From AWTP1-13 sp963814055 (lineage in GTDB: Bacteria > Pseudomonadota > Alphaproteobacteria > Rhizobiales > Hyphomicrobiaceae): DNA of 64,000 nucleotides. Under the pieces are notes generated by a model. The model saw only the letters and a list, made by a program, of their open reading frames with translations. It did not search any database and was not told the DNA's origin. The position numbers were made by a program, and so were the translations under genes. Positions 58,255 through 64,000 of the stretch are shown here, in pieces; the first letter of the stretch is position 1; the number at the start of each line of letters is the position of its first letter. The stretch lies in the NCBI GenBank assembly GCA_963814055.1, contig CAWFBJ010000017.1:186001-250000 (forward strand). The letters run 5' to 3'.

Positions 58255-59462
58255 TGCATCTCGACAAGCTCAGGACCGCAGCCGACATCGACGTCGCGGG
58301 CAAGCGGGTTCTCGTTCGCGCCGATCTCAACGTTCCGGTCAAAGACGGCAGGGTGACCGATGTGACGCGGCTCGAACGCGTCGTGCCTGGATTGCTGGAC
58401 CTGGCAAAGCGCGGCGCCAAGGTCATCGTCATCTCGCATTTCGGCCGGCCCAAGGGTGCACCTGCCGCAGAGTTCAGTCTCAAGCCGGTCGCCGACCGGC
58501 TCGGCGCATTGCTGGGCAAGCCGGTCGCTTTCGCTGGCGATTGCATCGGCGAGGCGGCGCAGAGGACCGTGGCGGCGCTGCAGCCCGGCAGTATCGCCGT
58601 GATGGAGAACCTCCGGTTCCACAAAGGCGAAGAGAAGAACGATCCGGAGTTTGCCGCGGCCCTGGCGAAACTGGGCGACATTTTCGTCAGCGATGCCTTT
58701 TCCACCGCGCACCGCGCGCATGCCTCCACCGATGCCGTCACGCGCCTGCTCCCCTCCTACGCCGGCCCGCTGATGATGGAGGAAATCAACGCGCTGCGCA
58801 GCGTGCTGGACAAGCCCAAGCGTCCGGTGGCTGCCGTGGTCGGCGGCGCGAAAGTCTCGACCAAGATTCCCGTCCTCACCAACCTTGCCGCCAAGGTCGA
58901 CAAGCTGATCATCGGCGGCGGCATGGCCAACACGTTCCTGCTGGCGCAGGGAGTCGGCATAGGCAGGTCGCTGGCCGAACCGGACTTGCTCGATACCGCG
59001 CACGAAATCATGCACGCAGCCAAGGCGCGCAGCTGCGAGATCGTCTTGCCGGCCGATGTGGTCATCGCAGCCAAGTTCGAGGCCGGCGCACCCTCGCGCG
59101 TCTGCCCGGTTCTCGAAACGCCCGCAGATCAGATGATCCTGGACGTGGGCCCAAAGGCGGTGGCACACTACATTGATGTGCTGAGCAGATGCAGCACGCT
59201 GCTCTGGAACGGCCCGCTCGGCGCTTTCGAAATCCAGCCCTTCGGCGAAGGCACCTTCAAACTTGCGCGTGCGGCGGCCGCGGCCACGCAGGCTGGCACG
59301 CTTACTTCCGTTGCCGGTGGCGGCGACACGGTTGCAGCGCTCAATGCGGCGGGTGTCACGCAGGAATTCAGCTACGTGTCGACGGCAGGCGGCGCGTTCC
59401 TCGAATGGCTCGAGGGGCGGGAATTGCCGGGCATAGCCGCGCTGATAAATGCCGCAAAGTAG
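58254..59462 (+). CDS. pgk: phosphoglycerate kinase
   Basis: A 402-residue cytosolic kinase converting 1,3-bisphosphoglycerate plus ADP to 3-phosphoglycerate and ATP. Conserved segments: VLVRADLNVPVKDGRVTD (N-terminal basic substrate site), VISHFGRPKG, ENLRFHKGEEKND, GGAKVSTKIPVL, IIGGGMANTFLLA, VLDVGPKA-like DVGPKAVAHY, LLWNGPLGAFE and the C-terminal SVAGGGDTVAAL with the nucleotide loop. The ATG overlaps the transketolase stop by one base, so the two are translated together. Confidence 0.96.
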   Translation: MHLDKLRTAADIDVAGKRVLVRADLNVPVKDGRVTDVTRLERVVPGLLDLAKRGAKVIVISHFGRPKGAPAAEFSLKPVADRLGALLGKPVAFAGDCIGEAAQRTVAALQPGSIAVMENLRFHKGEEKNDPEFAAALAKLGDIFVSDAFSTAHRAHASTDAVTRLLPSYAGPLMMEEINALRSVLDKPKRPVAAVVGGAKVSTKIPVLTNLAAKVDKLIIGGGMANTFLLAQGVGIGRSLAEPDLLDTAHEIMHAAKARSCEIVLPADVVIAAKFEAGAPSRVCPVLETPADQMILDVGPKAVAHYIDVLSRCSTLLWNGPLGAFEIQPFGEGTFKLARAAAAATQAGTLTSVAGGGDTVAALNAAGVTQEFSYVSTAGGAFLEWLEGRELPGIAALINAAK

Positions 59463-59574
59463 TCGAGCATTCTCGAAATCGCCGGCATATGGGAAAATTG
59501 TTCCACTACCAGCCGTCGATTGACAGCTTGAGCTCCACCCCGCACTTATCTCTGTGACCGCCAGAGGAAGAATT

Positions 59575-60402
59575 ATGCGACCACGTTTCCGCACGATCGC
59601 CGTCGCAGTCGTGTTTGCCCTGGCATCGCCCGCGTTGCTGCACGCCCAGGACGACGCCACCGAGCGCGAGCTCGAAAAATACCGCCAGATGCTGAAAGGC
59701 GACCCCTGGTCCAATCCGGGGTTGCTGGATGCCGATCGCGGGGAAGCGCTTTGGAAGGAAAAGCGCGGCCCCAAAAATGTCTCCCTAGAGCAATGTGATC
59801 TCGGCAAAGGCGCAGGAAAGGTTGAAGGCGCCTTCGCGGAGTTGCCGCGCTATTTCAAAGACGCCGATCGCGTGATGGACTTGGAATCGCGCCTGGTCTG
59901 GTGCATCGAGAAGCTGCAAGGTTTCGATCGCGCGGCCATCATCAAGCGCCCCTACTCTAAAGCCAACCAGGCTGGGACCGAGCTGGAGGCACTCGCGACC
60001 TACGTCGCTTACAAATCGAACGGCTTGAAGTTCGCGCCACGGACTAAGCATGCCAAGGAGCGCAAAGCGCTGGCGTTTGGCGAGACGCTGTTCTTCCGGC
60101 GCCAGGGTCCGATGGATTTCTCGTGCTCCACCTGCCATGCGGATTCGGGCAAGCGCATTCGGCTGCAGGGGCTGCCATTTCTCGGCAAGCCAGAAGAGGC
60201 ACGCAAAGTGATCGGCGAATGGCCTGCGTATCGTGTATCGCAGGGCACGGTGATGACCTTCCAGCATCGCATCGCCGACTGTTATTGGCAGATGCGTCTG
60301 CCGCTCATCGACTACGGGTCGGACGTCACGGTCGCGCTGACGATGTTCCTCGTCAATCAGGCCAAAGGCGGTGACATCACCGCTCCGCAGATCAAGCGCT
60401 AG
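59575..60402 (+). CDS. soxA: SoxA, mono-haem cytochrome c subunit of the SoxAX complex
   Basis: A 275-residue periplasmic protein joining thiosulfate to the SoxYZ carrier. ATG 59575 follows AGAGGAAG and starts a signal peptide (TIAVAVVFALASPALLHA). The C-terminal domain binds one haem at CSTCH (Cys184, Cys187, His188) with Cys236 in RIADCYWQMRLP as the expected persulfide ligand. In the N-terminal domain the haem motif is lost: Cys74 (EQCDLG) and Cys110 (VWCIEKL) more likely form a disulfide. Such single-haem SoxA proteins occur in several bacteria. It is followed 9 bp later by soxX. Confidence 0.95.
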   Translation: MRPRFRTIAVAVVFALASPALLHAQDDATERELEKYRQMLKGDPWSNPGLLDADRGEALWKEKRGPKNVSLEQCDLGKGAGKVEGAFAELPRYFKDADRVMDLESRLVWCIEKLQGFDRAAIIKRPYSKANQAGTELEALATYVAYKSNGLKFAPRTKHAKERKALAFGETLFFRRQGPMDFSCSTCHADSGKRIRLQGLPFLGKPEEARKVIGEWPAYRVSQGTVMTFQHRIADCYWQMRLPLIDYGSDVTVALTMFLVNQAKGGDITAPQIKR

Positions 60403-60411
60403 GGGCGGCCC

Positions 60412-61032
60412 ATGCGAATTTCTTTTTTGAGAACAGCGACCGCCTGGGGATTGGCGCTGGCCGCCGGCGCCATGCTTGCAGGCGCCGAGGGACATGCCCA
60501 GACCGCGGACGACGCGATCAAGGGAAGCTGGACGCGTTCGGCGCCTGACTGGCAGGCGCGCCTCGACCAGGACGAGACCCAGAAAGTCTGCAGCCAATAC
60601 CGCAACGCGCCACCCAAGAAGGTCGCGGATGCGATCATCGCGCGCGAGAAAGCGACCATTCAGTATCCGCCGGACGGCAAGCTGATGGGTGATTGGAAGA
60701 AAGGTGAGCGGTTGGCCCAGAGCGGCTATGGCGGCCGTTTCACGGACTACCCGCCGCGGCAGGAGAATGGCGGCAATTGCTATGCCTGCCATCAACTCGA
60801 AAAGAAGGAGTTGAGCTTTGGCACCCTCGGCCCCAGCCTGCAGGAGTATGGCAAGAACCGCCGCCACGCCGAGGCCGAGATCAAGGCGGTCTATGACCGG
60901 ATCTACAACCCCCAAGCCGAGATCCCGTGCGGGAACATGCCTCGCATGGGCGCGAGCAAGTTCCTGACCATCGAGCAGATCACGGACCTGGTTGCCTACG
61001 TCATGTCGCCGGAAAGCCCGGTGAACAAGTAG
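60412..61032 (+). CDS. soxX: SoxX, cytochrome c subunit of the SoxAX complex
   Basis: A 206-residue mono-haem cytochrome. A signal peptide (LRTATAWGLALAAGAMLAGAEGHA) precedes a long N-terminal extension (about 30-100), making this the longer SoxX type. The haem motif is CYACH (Cys123, Cys126, His127); the distal ligand is probably the Met in GNMPRMG near residue 184. The C-terminal helix ITDLVAYVMSPESPVNK is typical. SoxX accepts electrons from SoxA and passes them to a small cytochrome. Located 9 bp after soxA. Confidence 0.94.
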   Translation: MRISFLRTATAWGLALAAGAMLAGAEGHAQTADDAIKGSWTRSAPDWQARLDQDETQKVCSQYRNAPPKKVADAIIAREKATIQYPPDGKLMGDWKKGERLAQSGYGGRFTDYPPRQENGGNCYACHQLEKKELSFGTLGPSLQEYGKNRRHAEAEIKAVYDRIYNPQAEIPCGNMPRMGASKFLTIEQITDLVAYVMSPESPVNK

Positions 61033-61095
61033 GACGTGTGCTAGAGTCCGGTTCGTGCGTGCGGAAGCTAAACGACGCCCAGTGAAGGCCTGCGC

Positions 61096-62811
61096 ATGAT
61101 TTCCCGCCGAGACTTCCTCCAGGTGGCAGCCGCCGTTGCCACAGTCACGGGGCTGGGCGGCCGCGTGGGCCGCGCCGCAGCCCAGGGCGCTATCCGTCAG
61201 GAAGACCTTCTGCGGTTCGTGCCGAAAGGCCAGCTTACGCTTCTGCACATGGCCGACTGCCATGCACAGCTCAAGCCAGTTTATTTTCGCGAACCTTCGA
61301 TCAATTTGGGAGTGGGCCAGGCGAGAGGTCAGCTGCCGCACCTTGTCGGACAGGATTTCCTATCCTCGTTCGGCATTTCTGCCTCGTCGATCGAGGCCTA
61401 CATGCTCACGTCGGCAGACTTCGAGGCGCTGGCCAAGACGTACGGTCGCGTCGGCGGGATGGATCGCGTCGCGACGGTCATCAACGCCATCCGTGCCGAG
61501 CGCGGCTCCGAGCGGGTGCTGCTGCTCGATGGAGGCGATGCGCTGCAGGGTTCGTATACGGCCTTGGAATCCAAGGGCAGCGATATGATCGCGGTGATGC
61601 AGGCTCTGGGCATCGAGGCGACCACGGGGCATTGGGAGTTCACGCTGGGGGCGCACCGGGTGGCGGAGCTTTTTGGCACCCAGGATCAGCCTGGCTCCTC
61701 GGGCATACCTTTCCTGGCCGGCAATGTCCGCGATACCGAATTCGAGGAACCGGTATTTCACTCCACGCGCTTCTTCGAGAAAGGCGGCGTCAGCGTCGCG
61801 GTGATCGGGCAGGCGTTTCCCTACACGCCGATCGCCAACCCTCGCTGGATGATCCCGCAGTGGTCGTTCGGCATCCGCGAGGACAGCCTCCAGAGGACCG
61901 TTGTCGAGGCGCGGCGGAAGGGCGCCGAGGTGGTGGTGCTGCTGTCGCACAACGGCTTTGACGTCGACCGCAAGCTTGCCGGCCGGGTGGAGGGCATCGA
62001 CGTCATTCTCACGGGCCACACGCACGATGCGCTGCCGGCGCCGATGCAGGTGGGGCAGACCCTTCTCATCGCCTCGGGCTCGAATGGCAAGTTCATCTCG
62101 CGCCTCGATCTGGAAGTCGTGAGCGGCAAGGTAAAAGGGTTCTCCTACGCCCTGATTCCGATCCTTGCCGATGCGATTGCGCCCGATCCGGCGGTGGCGC
62201 AGATGATTGCCGGCATTCGCGCGCCGCATGAGGCGATGCTGTCTACGGAACTGGGACGCACCGAAGGATTGCTCTATCGGCGCGGCACCTTCTCGGGCAC
62301 GTTCGACGACCTCATCTGCGATGCCGTCATGGCGCAGCGCGACGCCGAGATCGCATTCTCGCCGGGCTTTCGCTGGGGGCCTACGCTCTTGCCGGGGCAG
62401 CCGATCACTTGGGAAGATGTCTACAACGCCACCGCGATTACCTATCCGGCGGTGTACCGCACTGCGATGAATGGAGCGGCCATCAAGGCGACGCTGGAAG
62501 GCGTTGCCGACAATCTGTTCTACCCCGATCCCTATCTCCAGCAGGGCGGCGACATGGTGCGTGTCGGGGGCATGGGCTTTACGGTCCATGTCGACGGCGT
62601 GTTGGGCCAGCGGATCAGCAATATGCACCTGCTCAAATCGGGGGCGGCGATTGAGGCAGAGAAGGACTATGTGGTTGCCGGTTGGGCCTCGATCAACGAG
62701 GATACGCAGGGACCTCCGATCTGGGATGTCGTGGCGGCGCATGTGAGGGGCCATGCAGTAGTGCCGCCTCAGTCGGGACAGACCGTCAAGTTCGTACGGG
62801 CGGGCAATTGA
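61096..62811 (+). CDS. soxB: SoxB thiosulfohydrolase
   Basis: A 571-residue Tat-exported di-manganese hydrolase that removes sulfate from the SoxYZ-bound sulfur chain. The twin-arginine signal is ISRRDFLQVAAAVATVTGLG. The metallophosphatase core shows LLHMADCHAQLKP (about residues 50-62), LLLDGGDALQGSY (about 138-150), TTGHWEFT in place of the usual GNHEF-type motif, VVLLSHNGFDVD (about 281-292) and ILTGHTHDA (about 308-316). The C-terminal 5'-nucleotidase domain contains the FSPGFRWGP segment with substrate residues. It lies 63 bp after soxX. Confidence 0.96.
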   Translation: MISRRDFLQVAAAVATVTGLGGRVGRAAAQGAIRQEDLLRFVPKGQLTLLHMADCHAQLKPVYFREPSINLGVGQARGQLPHLVGQDFLSSFGISASSIEAYMLTSADFEALAKTYGRVGGMDRVATVINAIRAERGSERVLLLDGGDALQGSYTALESKGSDMIAVMQALGIEATTGHWEFTLGAHRVAELFGTQDQPGSSGIPFLAGNVRDTEFEEPVFHSTRFFEKGGVSVAVIGQAFPYTPIANPRWMIPQWSFGIREDSLQRTVVEARRKGAEVVVLLSHNGFDVDRKLAGRVEGIDVILTGHTHDALPAPMQVGQTLLIASGSNGKFISRLDLEVVSGKVKGFSYALIPILADAIAPDPAVAQMIAGIRAPHEAMLSTELGRTEGLLYRRGTFSGTFDDLICDAVMAQRDAEIAFSPGFRWGPTLLPGQPITWEDVYNATAITYPAVYRTAMNGAAIKATLEGVADNLFYPDPYLQQGGDMVRVGGMGFTVHVDGVLGQRISNMHLLKSGAAIEAEKDYVVAGWASINEDTQGPPIWDVVAAHVRGHAVVPPQSGQTVKFVRAGN

Positions 62812-62883
62812 CGGCAGTGCGCCTTGCTGGCTCAGCACCGTGACCTTATCTGAACTCCGCACGGCAGGTGGCGGCAGGAACTG

Positions 62884-63681
62884 ATGCTGACCCAGGTTTA
62901 CATCCATCTCGGCGTGGCGTTTGCGGGCCTTGTGAGCTTTCTGTCGCCCTGCGTGCTGCCGCTCGTGCCACCGTATCTCGGCTATCTCGGCGGCACGACC
63001 ATCGAGCAGATGGGCAACAAGGATGAAATCGACCCTGCTCTGTGGCGCCGTGTCGTTCTTGCGTCCGTCTTTTTCGTGTTGGGGTTCACCACGGTCTTCG
63101 TAGGCTTCGGCGCCGGTGCGTCGGTGTTCGGTCAGTGGATCCAGGCGCACAAGAACCAGCTCGCGGTCGTGGCCGGTCTCGTCATCATCGTTTTCGGTCT
63201 GCATTTTTTGGGCGTGCTGCGTGTGCCCATGCTCTATCGGGAGGTGCGCATCCACACCAATCGGCGGGGCGCCAGTTTTGCGGGAGCCTATGTCATGGGT
63301 CTCGCTTTTGCGTTCGGCTGGACGCCGTGCATCGGTCCGGTGCTGGCGACTGTGCTGACGCTGGCGGCGAACGAGGCGAGCCTCGGAGCGGGCGTGCGGC
63401 TGTTGTTTGTCTATTCGCTCGGTCTCGGCATTCCATTCATCCTGGCCGCGGTTGCCATCGGTCCCTTCCTGGGATTTCTCAAACGCTTCCGGCAGCATCT
63501 CGGCCGCGTCGAGATGGCGATGGGCGTGCTTCTCATTTTGACGGGTATCTTGATCCTCACGGGCGGACTCAACTGGTTTGGCACCTGGATGATCGAGAAC
63601 GTGCCGGCGCTGGCGCGGATCGAGGAGTTCTTCACGCCGAAGCAATTGCAGACCGACATTCTCAAGGAAGGGCTGAAATGA
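62884..63681 (+). CDS. ccdA: CcdA/SoxV-type thiol-disulfide transporter
   Basis: A 265-residue membrane protein with six hydrophobic segments. The two redox cysteines are in VSFLSPCVLPLVPPYLGYLG (segment 1) and FGWTPCIGPVLATV (segment 4), the CcdA/DsbD-beta pattern. It carries reducing equivalents from cytoplasmic thioredoxin to the periplasm; SoxV homologs in sox operons keep SoxYZ or SoxAX thiols reduced. It follows soxB by 72 bp and its stop overlaps thiD in ATGA. No SoxW thioredoxin gene is next to it. Confidence 0.93.
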   Translation: MLTQVYIHLGVAFAGLVSFLSPCVLPLVPPYLGYLGGTTIEQMGNKDEIDPALWRRVVLASVFFVLGFTTVFVGFGAGASVFGQWIQAHKNQLAVVAGLVIIVFGLHFLGVLRVPMLYREVRIHTNRRGASFAGAYVMGLAFAFGWTPCIGPVLATVLTLAANEASLGAGVRLLFVYSLGLGIPFILAAVAIGPFLGFLKRFRQHLGRVEMAMGVLLILTGILILTGGLNWFGTWMIENVPALARIEEFFTPKQLQTDILKEGLK

Positions 63682-64000
63682 CGACGGCGGGGGTGTCTGC
63701 GGCGCCAACGGCGATCGCGCTGACAATTGCCGGATCGGACAGCTCCGGTGGTGCCGGTATTCAGGCCGACCTGAAAACGTTCTCCGCCTTCGGCGTCTAC
63801 GGCGCTTCGGTCATCACCGCGCTCACTGCGCAAAATACGCTCGGGGTACAGGGCATCGAAACCGTGCCGGCGGCGTTTGTCGCCGAGCAACTGCGCTCCG
63901 TCCTGACGGACCTGGATGTCGGCGCCGTCAAAACCGGAATGCTGGCCAACGCCGAAATTGTGACGGTGGTGGCTTCTGCGCTGCGGTCGGACACCGCGCG
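63678..64000 (+). CDS. thiD: hydroxymethylpyrimidine/phosphomethylpyrimidine kinase, N-terminal part
   Basis: Partial gene running off the right edge; 107 codons are visible. The segment ALTIAGSDSSGGAGIQADLK (residues 14-33) is the substrate-binding signature of ThiD, followed by GVYGASVITALTAQNTLGVQ and VGAVKTGMLAN (about 86-96). ThiD phosphorylates HMP twice for thiamine synthesis; transketolase encoded upstream is a thiamine-dependent enzyme, a loose link. The ATG overlaps the ccdA stop, so it is the last visible gene of the sox transcript. Confidence 0.93.
   Translation, partial: MTTAGVSAAPTAIALTIAGSDSSGGAGIQADLKTFSAFGVYGASVITALTAQNTLGVQGIETVPAAFVAEQLRSVLTDLDVGAVKTGMLANAEIVTVVASALRSDTA

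Noticed and set aside
58047..59807. 586-codon reverse frame over tkt and pgk
   Set aside because: Antisense shadow of two conserved genes; no family features.
61360..63726. 788-codon reverse-strand open frame across soxB and ccdA
   Set aside because: It is antisense to two clear sox genes, its translation is rich in Arg/His/Ala with no domain, and long antisense frames are expected at this GC content.
1..64000. CRISPR arrays, tRNA or rRNA genes, transposases, prophage genes
   Set aside because: No regularly spaced repeats, cloverleaf sequences, rRNA stretches or transposase-like proteins were found.

Overview
The window is GC-rich, densely packed bacterial chromosome. Codon usage, gene families (CaiB/BaiF CoA-transferase, NrsF/DUF1109 anti-sigma, RpoE-ChrR pair, extensin-like protein, phaB-type reductase, phasin-like protein, lithotrophic Sox genes) and short palindromic intergenic repeats point to an alphaproteobacterium, most likely Hyphomicrobiales. 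I saw no rRNA, tRNA, CRISPR array, intact insertion sequence or prophage.

Layout. (1) 1-8.5 kb is catabolic: the end of a [2Fe-2S] subunit and a complete molybdopterin subunit of a xanthine-dehydrogenase-type hydroxylase; a reverse-strand operon CoA-transferase, MaoC hydratase, SDR dehydrogenase; an acetyltransferase; and a peptide-type solute-binding protein followed by a 2-pyrone-4,6-dicarboxylate-lactonase-like hydrolase. (2) 8.7-17.3 kb is the most interesting block: an ECF sigma factor with its NrsF-type membrane anti-sigma factor on the reverse strand, divergent from an eight-gene forward operon (PLP-dependent lyase, DUF2064 transferase, GT87-like polytopic transferase, GT2 transferase, PRC-barrel protein, cytochrome b561, Tat/lipobox molybdopterin oxidoreductase, dTDP-rhamnose-4-epimerase-like SDR). 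The two directions carry matched promoters TGTAACG-N16-CGAAT, so the whole block looks like one autoregulated envelope-stress regulon. (3) 17.3-34.1 kb is mixed housekeeping: SET protein, orphan FdsD-like protein, polysaccharide deacetylase, MgtE, glutathione-dependent formaldehyde dehydrogenase, penicillin acylase, cold-shock protein, MtnX-like phosphatase, esterase, gentisate-dioxygenase-like cupin, and two envelope coiled-coil proteins.

(4) 34.2-51.6 kb holds leucine/acetoacetate metabolism (isovaleryl-CoA dehydrogenase, biotin synthase, acetoacetyl-CoA reductase, thiolase, methylcrotonyl-CoA carboxylase beta), an M48-like metalloprotease, RmuC, an HpcH aldolase, a GFA protein, an L,D-transpeptidase and a tandem NIPSNAP protein. 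Five otherwise normal genes between 34.2 and 47.1 kb each carry one net +1 or -1 frame change, which suggests either a low-quality stretch of assembly or a decaying region. (5) 51.7-59.5 kb: HU-like protein, a textbook RpoE-ChrR pair with a matching promoter, a PfkB kinase, a phasin-like protein, a crotonase, then transketolase overlapping phosphoglycerate kinase. (6) 59.5-64 kb is a thiosulfate-oxidation operon soxA-soxX-soxB-ccdA running into thiD, which is cut by the window edge. soxYZ and soxCD are not in the window.

Two independent ECF sigma/anti-sigma switches, Sox enzymes and several redox oxidoreductases suggest a metabolically versatile, possibly facultatively lithotrophic organism with emphasis on oxidative and envelope stress.
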